A DNA stretch of 64,000 nt from NCBI GenBank assembly GCA_025200525.1, contig CM045770.1, forward strand, positions 121,373,429 through 121,437,428, read 5' to 3'. The first letter of the stretch is position 1, and each line of letters begins with the position of its first letter. This document shows positions 33,175-44,789 of the stretch, in pieces. The notes below the pieces were generated by a model. The model saw only the letters and a list, made by a program, of their open reading frames with translations. It was not told where the DNA came from and did no database searches. The position numbers were made by a program, and so were the translations under genes. This stretch comes from Camellia lanceoleosa. Taxonomy: Eukaryota; Streptophyta; Magnoliopsida; Ericales; Theaceae.

Positions 33175-34522
33175 TCTATGCTTGGCTTGGTGGAATTCAG
33201 AATGCAAAACAAAAGCACATTGATGCACCTAAACTGGCAGAAAAATTGGTAAAGAATGAAAGGGACTGGATTGACTACACAGATTATAAACTTAAAGATT
33301 GTGCGCCCTGTTATTGGCTCTCATTGACAAAGACACAAACAGAGACGGAGACGGAGACAGAGGTAACACAGACACCGAGAAAGATATTTAATAGAATGAA
33401 AAACCCACTGTGCGTACCGGATCCCGCACTAGATGAAAGTGGATCTGGGCTCTGCTTCCAGTTGGACCGTCAGGGACACAATTCTGCAACAAGAGGCGTC
33501 AGGAGTCCCGGCCGGGGTTGGCCGGATAACCCCTCCGGTGTGAGGATCAGTGATCGGACCAGGAGTATGGAGTTAAAATGGGAATGTATGTATGTGGTCA
33601 AGATTGGAGTCCTCTCTCCAATGTGAAGTTCCTGTTCTACATATAGTCTTCCTTACTTGCTTCTCAAGGTGAGTTCATGGAGTATAAGTGCTGCCAGGTG
33701 TCCTTTCAGCAGTGCTCCACGTGGTGGACCACTTGATAGTTGCCATTCATTGTGTATTCTCATTGTAAGCATGTTGATAACAAACCACATTCCCTTGTTT
33801 TAACAACTTCCGTGATTTTAGGTGTGGGGGACCAGCTGGGGTGGCATCTTGTGCATGCTTGTATTCACAGATCCCACGTTTCTTTGTGAGGCTTCTCCAG
33901 TTCGGTATTTCAGTTCTTCAGCTCGGTAATAGTGTACATTGGCTCGGCCTTTTCCAGGCTCGTTTACAGAGATGAACTGTGTACTTATTTGTTCGGCCCT
34001 CTCACCCGTCCTGCAGCTCGGCCCAGAGACGGCCTTCTGGTGGTGACCTTTCCATCATGAGTTGGGCCCGAGTGCTAGGGGATTTGAGCGCACTGTTGAT
34101 CACGAAGCTGGGCTCAATTGATCTGTCCATATACTCACCTGACCCACGTGGATTTGGGCTTTATCGGATTGGGCCGTCCCAAGACTTGGACCGGACCCAT
34201 TTTACATTCAGCCCCTTCACCCACTTATTGAAGCAACAAAGTATGGCATCTATGAGTTGGTAATCCAAATCCTTGATGAGTTCCCTTACGCTGCGTATGG
34301 CTATGATGAGAATGGAAAGAACATACTCCACATAGCAGTGGAGCAGAAAGATAGAAAGCTATATAACTGCTTCATGGAGAATATTATTTCTAAAACGCTA
34401 TCTTTGGCGAGATGTTGATAATGAAGGCAACACTATATTGCATCTTTGACGACCTCGGAACTACTCCTAGAGTTCTTCTTGGATGTTTAAACCAGATGAC
34501 ATGGGACATATGTTGGTTTACG
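33175..34522 (+). pseudogene. ankyrin/PGG gene, linker and C-terminal ankyrin exon, split by solo LTR
   Basis: Residues encoded from 33175 (NAKQKHIDAPKLAEKLVKNE) are the family's linker segment. The reading runs into the solo LTR at 33409. Leaving out the LTR and one copy of its 5-bp target site, it resumes in the same frame at 34225 (LIEATKYGIYELVIQIL, then ENGKNILHIAVEQKDRKLY), a typical C-terminal ankyrin repeat. Near 34410 a frameshift is needed to continue as [12 protein letters not shown], and a TGA follows at 34447-34449. The exon ends QMTWDICWF just before the donor at 34523. The lesions (LTR, frameshift, stop) mean it cannot make a full protein. Confidence 0.8.
33409..34219 (-). mobile_element. 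solo LTR of gypsy element-2 family, inside an ankyrin exon
   Basis: 811 bp running from TGTGCGTACCGGAT to AGCCCCTTCA on plus, flanked by perfect CCCAC repeats (33404-33408 and 34220-34224). It is homologous to the LTRs at 37123-37948 and 47404-48218 but more diverged. Strand is given by the gag-pol orientation of element 2, whose family lies in the same LTR orientation. A lone LTR with intact TSD is the product of recombination between the two LTRs of a full element. Confidence 0.93.
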
Positions 34523-35185
34523 GTATTAATTCCCCATTTCTCCTACTAATTTTTAATGCATAAGCCCGCATGTGCAATTCCATGTTACAGACTTGTTTCA
34601 CATCACCCCTCTAAGTTACTCTAATTTGGTCTGTATAGTTTAATTGTCCCTCCACTCAAGCCAACTAGTATATCTACCATAATATCAAAGGCCTCGCGAA
34701 CTAAGTCTCTATCTCAGTTATGTTTATCTCATCTCGGGTTTTGTCTCACATCACCTCTTTTAGCTACTCAAACTGGCTCATACTTCTCTTATCTCACGAT
34801 TTTTACCACATCACCTCCTTAAGTAACACAAACTTTTAGTCTATATACTTTAGATACCCCTCCTCGCGAATATAATAATTTCTAGTTGACCATGTTCCTC
34901 AAAGCAATTGATTTTGATGATAATTTTACGTACAAAAATCCTTAAGCATAAGAGTAATGCTACAATGACCATATTTGTATACAACAATGGGTTGATCATC
35001 TCATTTGTGACAATTGTATTGGTTGAATTACTTTTACCGCTCATATCTATTACCAATGCACTGATATCACATCACATGATTAAAATGTGGTATATAAATA
35101 TGGTCATTTTATCATTACTCTATGCATACACTTAATCAATTGGGATTATTCTTCTTCAGTTTTTCATTTTTTTTTTTTTTGGCAG
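34523..35185 (+). other. intron of ankyrin/PGG pseudogene
   Basis: 663 bp, starting GTATTAATT and ending after a long T tract with TTTGGCAG. It lies at the position of the family's conserved intron between the last ankyrin repeat and the PGG exon. Confidence 0.65.
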
Positions 35186-35744
35186 CGTGTATTGTATGAA
35201 CACAAGTTCCTAGAACATTTCCTAGATCATGAAAACATTGATGGGAAGACTGCGAGAGATCTATTTAAAGAAAATCACTCAAACCTAAAAGAACAATCTG
35301 AGAAAGCACTCAAAGATATGAACAATAGTCTAATGGTGGTTTCTGTTCTCATTGGCACCGTCAACTACACAAAGACTTTTACTATCCTGGAGCTTTCAAT
35401 GGGACAACGGTCTTCCAGTTCTTAGATATACAAATGAAGATGAGCTCACCATCTTCAATTAAATGCGTTACTTTGACTCGATTTGTTCTCTATTCGCTTT
35501 GATAATGATGCTTTCAATTCAATTGTCAAGGTTTCGTAGCGATGATTTCTACATGGCTTTGCCAATGAGATTTTTTTTTGCTATGCTTACCTTGTTCATA
35601 TCCTTAATTGCAACCGTCTGGCATGTTCCCAAGCTTTGTGTTCTTGAAGCGATGAACCATGTCCAAGTCTTTATTTGGTTGACCTTTGTTATCATCCGTG
35701 TTGTGTTGGGCGTAATTTTGGTAGACACAGTTTTACGACCGTGA
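35186..35744 (+). pseudogene. ankyrin/PGG gene, last exon with PGG and membrane domain
   Basis: It encodes KTARDLFKENHSNLKEQSEK and NNSLMVVSVLIGTVNYTKTF, the start of the PGG domain and its first membrane helix. The PGG-like PGAFNGTT is in another frame, GLPVLRYTNEDE in a third, and TAA lies at 35460-35462. The exon then continues as [20 protein letters not shown] and [20 protein letters not shown], the following membrane helices, to a TGA at 35742. Two frameshifts and a stop within about 70 bp kill the domain. In intact relatives this C-terminal part anchors the protein in the plasma membrane. Confidence 0.8.
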
Positions 35745-36272
35745 CTTACATATGTTTTGCCGTACATTGTTCACTTTACTATAAAGGGCAAGAATCGTTA
35801 GATCTCATTTTTTAATGTTTGATTTTATCCATCCAATAGTTTATTATGTAAGTGTGGCTATCTTTGTAAGTAAATTGATTTGTACTGAATGATGACCATT
35901 GAATAAGGGCTCTTCAATTGTTTAAGCTACTTAATAACATACATTATGAGTTGTTAATGAATGTGTTTGTTTTCATTTCACGTATATGTTCTTTCATATA
36001 TATATATACATATTTCCATCGTCAACAATCAATATGGTTACGAGTCCACCTCGATAATCTCGATTGTTTATTTTTTAGACTACGTAGATCATTTATAAAG
36101 GAACTTAGATCGATCCTATAACTATAGCCACGTTAATTTATGATATTTACTTACCCAAAAAAAAAAAAAATGACAAATATTATTTGCAAACTAGACTATT
36201 TTGTGGGTGACAAATGTTATAAACTAATGTGGCTACGGTTATTGGACCGACTTGATTTTTTTCATGAATGAT
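35745..36272. other. 3' flank of the ankyrin pseudogene
   Basis: AT-rich with no gene seen. It would contain the pseudogene 3' untranslated region. Confidence 0.4.
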
Positions 36273-36661
36273 CACTACAAAATATTAAGGTTTTAGAAAC
36301 CAAAATTTAGGGATAAAATTATGTTTTTAGGGACTAAATATTTTTGTTGCGAAAAGTGTAATTATTATATTTGTAGCAACGAAAATTAGACATTAGTGAT
36401 GAATTATTATCTTTTTGGAACCAAATGTTTTGTCTCAAAGAATAAACTTTTTTTTGACCAAATTATTTTGTCCTTAAAAGTTTATTTAGTAGTGACATTT
36501 TCAAAATTTTGTCGCTAAAAGCCTTATTTTTGACTTTCAAGACAATTTTTTAGCGATTATCTTCACGACAATAGAAATTGGTCCCTAAATACCTTTTGTA
36601 ACAAAATTTTCACTTTAGAGACCAAAACATTTGATCTCTAAAACTCTTATATGTTGTAGTG
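36273..36661. mobile_element. CACTA-type MITE
   Basis: 389 bp with CACTACAA at the left end, TTGTAGTG at the right end and GAT on both sides (36270-36272 and 36662-36664). Internal GGGACTAAAT, GTCGCTAAAAG and GGTCCCTAAAT repeats resemble the subterminal motifs of the larger CACTA element at 28.2-29.4 kb but are a different family. Confidence 0.88.
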
Positions 36662-37122
36662 GATCTATATGTGGTCTAAAAAAGGAATGGTTAGGATTAT
36701 TGAAATGAGACCTGTGATAGGCCCCATGAACCCAAGCAACACAGTGAAAATTTGATAGGCTGCATGAGCCCAAACATCATTTTGGTCAATTATTTATTTT
36801 TTTTGGTAGAAAACCTTCTTCGTAAATTATTTGCCCTAGCAAGGTAAATTTAGTGGTAAAATTTTCTACAATATCATCAAAAAAGAATAAAAAATATTGG
36901 CATGATATGGCATATATATCTTGCAAGAGAGTAAAAGCAACATATTCAATAACTCCAACTTCACTGCTACAAAACATAAAACATGATATTCAAAACAACA
37001 TTCTTCAACCTCACTATCAAAGCAACAACTAACTCAATCAGTCTATTTGTAAAAGTCGGTTAACCCCACATTACATCTTTTCTCATCATAGATTTATTTT
37101 CTTCTGTTAACTAGACGAAGGC
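36662..37122. other. no gene recognised
   Basis: AT-rich flank between the MITE and gypsy element 2; no coding or repeat signal that I can support. Confidence 0.4.
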
Positions 37123-37948
37123 TGTGCGTACCGGATTCCGCACTAGATGAAAATGGATCGGGGCTTCGCACTTAGTTGGACTATCCAGGGACCAGGACTC
37201 CTGCCACAAGAAGCACCGTTAGAGCTGCCCGGCCGAGGTTGGCCGGATAACCCCTCCAGTGTGGGAATTAGTGATCGGTAAAGGAGTATAGAGCTGAATT
37301 TGTATGTAAGTGTGGTTTTGATTGGAATCATTCAGTTACCTTCAATGTGAAGTTCATGTTATCTATATATAGTGTTCCTTACTTGCTTCTCAAGGTGAGT
37401 TCATGGAGTATAGGTGCTGCCAGGTGTCCTTTCAGCATTGCTCCAGGTGGGGGACCACTTGATAGTTGCCATTGATTGTATATTCTCATTGTAAGCATGC
37501 TGATAACAAACCACATTCCTTTGGCTCAACAACTTCCGTGATTTTAGGTGTGGGGGACCAGCTGAGGTGGCAACCTGCACATGCTTGCACTCACAGATCC
37601 CACGTTTCCTTGCGAGATTTCTCCAGCTCGGTACTTATGTTCTTCAGTTCGGTACTGGTGTGCCTCGGCTCGGCCTTTTCCAGGCTCATTTACGGAGATG
37701 GGCTGGGTCATTATCTGTTCGGCCCACAAATTCCGTCCCGCAGCTCGGCCCAGACCAGCACTACGGCTGGGCTGGCCTTTCCGCTACGGGTTGGGCCCAA
37801 GTGCTGGAGGACTTGGGCGGGCTGTTGATCATGAAGTTGGGCTCAACTGATCTGTCCATATACTCATCTGACCCACTTGGATTTGGGCTTTGTCAGATTG
37901 GGCCGGCCCAAGGCTTGGACCTGACCCATTTCACATTTAGCCCCTTCA
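37123..37948 (-). repeat. 3' LTR of gypsy element 2
   Basis: 826 bp. On plus it begins TGTGCGTACCGGATTCCGCA and ends AGCCCCTTCA. A TATA-like CTATATATAG lies at about 37359-37368 in an arrangement suiting minus-strand transcription. The patch 37722-37793 differs strongly from the other LTR. The complement of 37949-37960 (CTAGGAGGCAAA) is the polypurine tract. Confidence 0.92.
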
Positions 37949-38366
37949 TTTGCCTCCTAGCTCGCGCTAAGGTTCCCCTTGGGGGGAGCTATTGTTCTGC
38001 CTTCCAAGCGTCGCGTCGTTTTGGCTCCTCCCCAGTTCGGCCTTGGTGACGGTTCAATCATGACACACGATTCCTGCATGTATCCTTTCATGTGACACGT
38101 GGCGACGTGCGATAGGCGTGCAGAGATAATGCGTCGACTCCATACCGAGGGTCGTGATTTGTATGCCTGCGCGCCGACTGGTGTAATAAATGCTCAGGCT
38201 ATCAATTCAGATCCCTCGATTTGATTTTCTCATTTCTCTAGTGAGTTCCAAAGAAAGAGAAAGAGAGAGAGAGAGCCTCTTCTCATTCCTCTGGACCGAT
38301 TTCACTGGTGCTCCGCTTAGGCTTCTTTGCGGCTGATCTTGCTTTGCTATCGCCGCTGTGATTTCT

Positions 38367-38492
38367 GTAAGTCCTCTTATGACTCTTCTTCTCTTTCCCC
38401 TTTCTGTTTTAATCATCTGGTCTGGTGCACTTGCTATCTGTGTCTCATATCCTGTTATCTGAATCCCACTTCTGTCCCACTAGTTTAGTCAG
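38367..38492 (+). promoter_or_regulatory. candidate 5'UTR intron of the antisense gene
   Basis: GTAAGT at 38367 and TTTAGTCAG ending at 38492, immediately before the ATG. A GA-rich leader (38251-38275) lies upstream. Elements 1 and 3 show equivalent candidate introns just upstream of their ATGs (21722-21772 and 56543-56607). A leader intron often supports expression; here it is only a sequence-based prediction. Confidence 0.45.
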
Positions 38493-40588
38493 ATGGGGAA
38501 GTTCTGTTCCTTGGTTGATACCCCAAAGGCCATGGCCATGTTCCGTCTAGATTACAATATTCCTCATGACGTTACCCTTTCACTGGCGAAAGTAGACGCC
38601 AAATGTATGGGTACGAGGAACACCGTTGCCTTTCCCATCACTACGATTGTCGAGGGAGGGGTTCAGTTTCCTCTTGACCCATTAGTGTGCCATTTTCTGC
38701 ATCAAGTCCAGTTAACTCCAATGCAGGTGTCTGTGAATCTTTTCCGTGTTGTTTGCGGCATATCTACCCTCAATAGACGACTAGGCCTGAACCTTGACAT
38801 ATGGGATATTTTGGGATGTTACACCCTTTCTCATAACAAAGACCATAGTACATACTACCTGTGTGTTCGCTCCGCTGATTGTCACTTAGTTGCTGGATTA
38901 CCTGATTCGGATAAACACAATGACGATTTCCTGCAAGTTGGTGGAAATTGGGAGTTTCACGAATCGAAGTTTTAGTCGAACGGATGCCCGCGAAGAGCGG
39001 CTACCAGTCGGGCCTCTCCTTTTAATGCCTTTGGTGTTTCTTACTTTATTTTGAATATTGCTCTGATGGGTTGCTTTCTTTTTGCAGAACCTTCCCGTTT
39101 CCAGTGAAGGCCGAATCGGGAGAATGCTGAAGCCATCAAGGCTGCCTTGAGATATAAGAAAAGATCTGCACCTGAGTTGTTGGACTACCAGTCAAGTTAC
39201 CGTTCTGTTATTCTGAAGAAGGCAAGACTCGCTGCTGCGCTTCTGGACTCTGATACTGAGACTGACACGTCTCTCACCCCGTTAGTCCCGAGACGTCGTA
39301 GTAGTCAAGATGCATTTCCTGAGAGAGCGCCCTCTCTTGCCCCCAATTTCGCAGGGAGCGGGTCTGTGGCAAAGAGAAGGGTGTTGGTGGATTTAGAGGC
39401 CAAGGCCTTCGGAGCCTCTAGCGCTTTGCAAACCCCTCTGGAGAAGACCGAGGCGAAGAGCCTCATGGAGGTAAAGATGGAGGTTGGAGCTTCTGGGACC
39501 CTCAGGCTGCTGGAGCCCTCGGCTTCGATCATTTGCCACGAGCAAAAAAGAGGAGAAGGGAAACTGGCAAAGCAATGGTGGGGGAAGCTTCTCAAGATCC
39601 TGCTGAGGATGATACTTTTGAGAAATGGGAGCCGCCGATATCGTATGAGGGCAGGCCCATTTCTACCGCTGATTCAGTTGTTGACCAAGTTTGACCAAGT
39701 TTTTGTTGATGCCGGTTGATATGGTTGGCCATAATGGGCCTCGTGACGTTCCTATCTTGAAGGGGACCCTTCAAATGCTGACTGCTGTAAGTTTTTTCTT
39801 CGTTTTACTTAACTTCACTGTTGCATTGCTGTCTTCCTTTTCTCTAAGTTCCTTGTCGTCCTTTGCAGTGTATCCAGAGAATGCACCTGTCCATTACCCG
39901 TACTGAAGAGCTGGAAAGGGCCATACTGGAGGCTGCAATGAATGTAGAAAGACTGACAGTAAACTTGGAGTCAGAGAAGGAAGGATGTCGAACTACTGAG
40001 AGGGAAGCCTTCCGTTTGAACAAGATTGTCGCTTCCGCTAAACAATCGAAGGAGGCTGCCATTGAGACCCAGGGTCAACTTGAGGGGAAGGTGGCCGAAC
40101 TGGAGGCCGTTATTGCTGTGATGGCTGCCGAGCGTACTGCGCTAGAGGCCAAGCACTGGCAACAGGGCTGGGATGAAGCTGGGACAACATACAAGGAGGA
40201 GGTTCTAGTGCTGCAAGACAAGCTCTTTGTAAAGGGTTGGACGAGTGCCTTAGCCGCTGCGATGGTTCCTGAAGGCTCTTCTCTGTATCATGATGTCCCT
40301 GTTCCTTCGAAATTCTCAATTTTGAAGACTACTCCTACCGCTGCTGTTCTGCCAGACAATGTTTCCCCAGAAGATGATTCTGTAAGCAAGACCCAGAGCA
40401 TGAACGTTGCCACTGAAATGGTAGACATTGAAGGGGTTGAAACCCTAGAGACCGAAGCCACGAGAGATGTGGTTAAGGTGGCTCCTACTTCTCAGGAAGT
40501 TGGAGCTTCCTCTACTGTTCCTCCCGTAGATGGCCTTGACAAAATTGCTGATGCTGCTCCTAAATTGCCCACTGTTGATGGAAGTTGA
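38493..40588 (+). pseudogene. antisense gene 1 of gypsy element 2
   Basis: ATG at 38493 follows a splice-acceptor-like AG. Exon 1 (38493-39006) has VAFPITTIVEGGVQFPLDPL and SVNLFRVVCGISTLNRRLGL, aligned with the Transposase_28-like part of elements 1 and 3, and GGNWEFHE aligned with GNWEFGE. TAG at 38973-38975 breaks it. The intron 1 acceptor is TTTTGCAG at 39087, and the donor at 39007 has lost one G. Exon 2 (39088-39786) shifts frame. Intron 2 is 39787-39868 (GTAAGT...TTTGCAG). Exon 3 (39869-40588) is open: a coiled coil (ELERAILEAAMNVERLTVNL) ending in FVKGWTSALAAAMV, the counterpart of RGFRHGWLKALAAAGV, then an acidic Pro/Val tail. Promoter presumably lies between the LTR and 38240. Confidence 0.7.
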
Positions 40589-41300
40589 TGTTGAAATGAT
40601 TTGAACTTTTTGCTTTTCTGTTCTGGTGAAGACAATTTTTTCCTTTTTTTTTTTTTGTTGGTTGTGGGGCCTTTTGTGCCCTTTGCTTGGATGATATGAT
40701 TTTCTCTTTGAACTTTGCAATTTGATGTTGTTTAGCTTCTATGTTTGAACATTTCCTATACTGCTTGCCCCCAGTCGAGCATTGTTGGGACCTCGGGGCC
40801 GAATAGATGCTCGATGCAGTTCTCAGATTGCCTTTTAATGGATGTTACATCGATTCTATATCTTGCCACCGCCGACGTATTAGGACCTCGGGGCCGAACT
40901 AGTGATCAGCGTGGTTAACGGATATGTGGTATGGCTGTGCTTTGAGTTCATAAGTGGGTCTTACTTAGGTCCAGGTTGGTTTCGAAAGAAAACAATCGTT
41001 TGCCCCCACCTGGAGCTAAGTAAGATCGATACTGAAGAGTTGTCCCTTGTCTAGAACTGCTTGAGTCTGTTTCAACTTTGATAGTACAAGTGTGTTTGAA
41101 TGAGAGAAATGTAAAGAGAGATGTCTTACTCAGGTCCAGGTAGGTTTTTTTAAAAAAATTGTTTGCTCCCAGCTGGAGCTGAGTAAGGCTGATGCTAGAA
41201 GTTTTCTCTTGGCGTAGCTCGATTGAGTTTGTTCCAACTTTGCTTGTTTGAGTCAATACTGAAGTGTTGTTGTGCTGATATTTAAGAAGTTCTGTAGGTG
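40589..41300. other. spacer downstream of the antisense gene
   Basis: Non-coding. It contains two related halves around CTTACT(T/C)AGGTCCAGGT at about 40970 and 41125, each followed by a GCTGGAGCT(A/G)AGTAAG-type segment. It is part of the variable 3' region of the element. Confidence 0.5.
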
Positions 41301-41317
41301 CACAGATGTGTGCTTAG

Positions 41318-41480
41318 GATACGTCAGTGTAGTTTCCACCAAGCAATGCCACTTAGCTAAATAGAGGTGTTTACTTAAGATACATTAGTGCGGTTTCCAC
41401 CAAGCAATTCCACTTGGCTAAATAGAGATGTTTACTTAAGATACATTAGTGCGGTTTTCACCAAGCAATTCCACTTGGCT
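41318..41480. repeat. about 61-bp tandem repeat, three units
   Basis: Units built on TTTCCACCAAGCAATTCCAC followed by GGCTAAATAGAG and TTTACTTAAGATAC. Lies between integrase and the antisense gene. Confidence 0.85.
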
Positions 41481-41589
41481 AAATTCCAATTCAATTGCCA
41501 AACATTTTCCACCAAGCTATACCACTTAGCATGTTTGAGTGCTAACCGAATTTAAATTCTGTTCAGTCGTTCAGAAATTGAGCCATTTG

Positions 41590-41735
41590 GGTTAAAACCA
41601 AAGTTAATTCCGTTTGATAAACATCAAAGCTAATTCCGTTTGGTAAAGACCAAAGCTAATTCCGTTTGGTAAAGACCAAAGATGATTCCGTTTGGTAAGC
41701 ACCAAAGCTAATTCCATTTGATAAACATCAAAACT
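41590..41735. repeat. 26-bp tandem repeat, about five units
   Basis: AATTCCGTTTGGTAAAGACC with an AAAGCT link recurs with a 26-bp step (41608, 41634, 41660, 41686), then decays. Confidence 0.85.
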
Positions 41736-41835
41736 AATTACAAGAATTGGATAAATCTGAGAGGAGTGGGAAAACATTTGTATTGGTTAACAAATAAGTG
41801 CCTTTACATCCTGATAAAGAGGTTGGAGAATAACT

Positions 41836-43290
41836 TTATTGGTAGTATTTCTTGAGGTTTGCTACGTTCCAGGGCCGAGGTATTGCTTTGCCATTCAGAT
41901 CCTCTAAGTAGTAAGCTCCATTTCCAACTACGGCTGTGATTTTGTAGGGACCCTCCCAGTTCGGCCCAAGTTTGCCCTCACCAGGCACCTGTTTATAGTC
42001 CATGACTTTCCTCAAAACCAATTCTCCTGGTATAAATTGCCTTGGGAAAACTTTTTGGTTGAAACTTCTGATGAGCTGTTGCTGATATGCTTCAAGTCTG
42101 ATCAGCGCTGCCTCTCTTCGGCTCTCTGCCATATCTAGTGCTTGCACGATAGCTTTCTCATTACTGGAGCTTTCAAATAATTCAGACCGAAGGGTTAGGA
42201 GACCTACTTCGAGTGGGATGGTGGCCTCCATCCCATAGGTTAAAGAGTAAGGTGTTTCTCCTGTGAGGCGGTGTGCTGTAGTTCGGTAGGCCCATAATAC
42301 GTGTGGTAACTCCTCAACCCATTTGCCTTTGGCATGCTCAAGCCGCTTTTTCACTCCGTTGATGATGGTTTTGTTCGACGCTTCTGCCTGACCGTTGCTC
42401 TGTGGGTACCCTGGAGAAGAGTTCCTGTACTCGATTCTGAGGTCGGCACAAAATTTTCTGAAGATCTTACTATCGAACTGTGTTCCGTTGTCCGCGATCA
42501 GTACCCGCGGAATGCCGAAACGCACTACCACATTCCTCAAAACAAATCGCTTTGTGTCTGCCTCCTTGATGTTTGCCAATGCCTCAACTTCAACCCACTT
42601 GGTGAAATAGTCGGTTGCAGCAATGAAGAATCGCTTATTCCCAGTGCCTCGCGCCAATGGTCCAACAATATCCAGGCCCCATTGCGCAAAGGGCCATGGG
42701 CTGGTGAGTGGAGTGAAAGTTTTGGCTGGCTGATGAATGAGTGAAGCAAACCTCTGACATTTGTCGCACCTTTGCACGTACTGCTGTGCATCTTGCTGCA
42801 TTCGTGGCCACCAGTACCCGTGAGTTAGGGCTCGGTGCGCCAGTGACCTCTTGCCAACGTGGCATCCACAAATCCCATCGTGAATTTCGTAGAGAACATT
42901 CTCGACGAGATTTGGATGCACACATAGGAGGTAGGGGCCAAGGTAGGAATGTTTGTAAAGCTTCCCAGACGGTGAGATCCAGAATCGAGCTGATTTATGC
43001 CTGATCTTGTTGGCTTCCTTTCTGTCTTCGGGGAGTTTACCAGATTTCAAAAAGACCAATATTGGATCCATCCAGCTCGGCTCTAAGTTGTTGTAGAGGA
43101 CCGGAGATGCAATACTTGGTTCTGGTATAAACTCAACCCAAACTCTTCTGGCATCCTTTGTGTCCATTGATGAGCTTAGGCATGCCAGAGCATCTGCGTG
43201 GCTATTTTTGTCCCGACTGATTCGTTCCACTCGTATGGATTGAAATTTTCTGAGTAGGTCTCTGGCCTTGCCTGTGTACATAGCCATTCT
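41836..43290 (-). pseudogene. integrase (with end of RNase H) of gypsy element 2
   Basis: 483 open residues from 43287 to the stop at 41836. The first ~40 residues (RVERISRDKNSHADALA) close the RNase H domain. Integrase zinc finger: H136, H143 and C174-x2-C177 (RCDKCQRF). The catalytic core has D206 (GLDIVGP), D266 (ADNGTQF) and E302 (NGQAEASNK), with 35 residues between the last two, the complete DD35E set. The C-terminal region has WEGPYKITAVVGNGAYYLED, a chromatin-targeting/GPY-type module. This is the best preserved domain of the element. The stop codon just upstream (near 43322) separates it from RNase H in frame. Confidence 0.88.
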
Positions 43291-43299
43291 TTCATCTCG

Positions 43300-44760
43300 A
43301 GTTTCATAGACCCCGGAAAGCTAGTTTACTACTAGTTGTGAGTCGCTGAAAACAAGAAGCTGTTCTGCACTGAAGTGTTCGACGCTCCACAAGCCGGCCA
43401 ATAACGCTTCATACTCGGCCTCGTTGTTTGAAGCTTTCCAGCCTAGCCTGAGAACCTGTTCCCAGATAAATCCTTCTGGAGAAATAAGAACTACTCCTGC
43501 CCCCGAGCCTCAGTTATTGGATGAACCATCGACGTAGAGTTGCTAGATGTTTCCAATAAAGAGTTTCCATGCTTCCGAAGCGCTGGGTTTTTCTTGTTTG
43601 GTGGCACATGGCACCTGTGCCGAACTCAGATTCCCCGGTTCGGTACTCTGGGTGGGAGTGAATTCTGCGACAAAATCTGCCAAGACCTGGGCCTTGATTG
43701 CTATCTTGGGTTGATACCGAATGTCAAACTCACCAAGCTCGACTGCCCACTTTGCTGTTCAGCCAGAGAAATCGGCTCGGCTGAATACAAATCTGAGGGG
43801 GAATTCAGTGAGGACATTAATGGTATGCCCCTGGAAGTAATGTTGCAACTTTCTTGAGGCAATAAGCAGTGCGTAAGCTAACTTTTCCAGTGGTAGATAC
43901 CGTGTCTCGGCATCTAGTAAAGTCTTGCTAACGTAATATACTGGTCTCTGCTCCTTATCAACTTCTCGAATTAACACTGCGCTCACGGCATGATCTGAGA
44001 CTGCTAGATAGAGATACAGCTGCTCTCCCGGTTCTGGAGTGGATAATAGAGGGGGTGTACTGAGGTATCTTTTGAGATTCTGTAGTGCTTCGGTACATTC
44101 GCTATTCCATTCAAATGCTGCCTTTTCCCTCAAGGTCTGGAAGAAGGGCTTCATCCAATCTGAGGATTTGCTAATAAACCGATTCAGTGCGGCTGCCATT
44201 CTGGCTAGTTTCTGCAGCTCCTTAGATTTTGTTGGCACTTCGAGGTCCCGTATCACCCTGATCTGATTCGGATTCGCTTCAATTCCTCTATGAGTGACCA
44301 TGTATCCCAAGAACTTTCCTGTTCCTACCCCGAAGGCACATTTCGAGGCATTGAGGCGAAGCTGGTGGTTTATCAGGATGCTAAAAACTTCTCTCAAGTC
44401 TGTGAGGTGGTTTGTAGCGAACTTGCTTTTTACTACCATATCATCTATATAGGCTTCCATGGTTTTCCCCAGTTGGTCTTTGAACATCCGAGTGATCATT
44501 CATTGGTAGGTCACTCCGGCGTTCTTGAGGCCGAACGACATTACTCTATAGCAGTAAGTCCCTTTTGGAGTGATGAACGCTGTCTTTTCTTGATCCGGAC
44601 CGAACAATGGTATTTGATGATAATCGCTATAGGCGTCCAGAAAACTCATGCGCTCATGCCCTGCTGTTGAGTCTACTAGTTGATCAATGCGAGGCAGTAG
44701 AAAACTATCTTTAGGGTAGGCTTTGTTCAAGCAAGTGAAATCGACACAAACTCTCTATTT
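43300..44760 (-). pseudogene. RT and RNase H of gypsy element 2
   Basis: RT region: FTCLNKAYPKDSFLLPRIDQ, FLDAYSDYHQI, TYCYRVMSFGLKNAGVTYQ, then a stop, then [13 protein letters not shown] with the catalytic YIDD at 44451-44440, and [17 protein letters not shown]. RNase H starts near 44080 ([32 protein letters not shown]) and continues as LYVDGSSNN and [12 protein letters not shown]. Stops near 44748, 44498, 43759, 43545, 43511 and 43322 each fit a single transition from a conserved Trp, Arg or Gln codon. A minus-strand reading frame is otherwise continuous, so decay is by point changes more than by indels. Confidence 0.85.
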
Positions 44761-44789
44761 TCCGTTCTTCTTCTTGACTACAACTGTGT

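Noticed and set aside
36786..36977. Minus-strand frame with VGVIEYVA, resembling an ankyrin repeat
   Set aside because: The similarity covers only a few residues and the rest does not fit the family.
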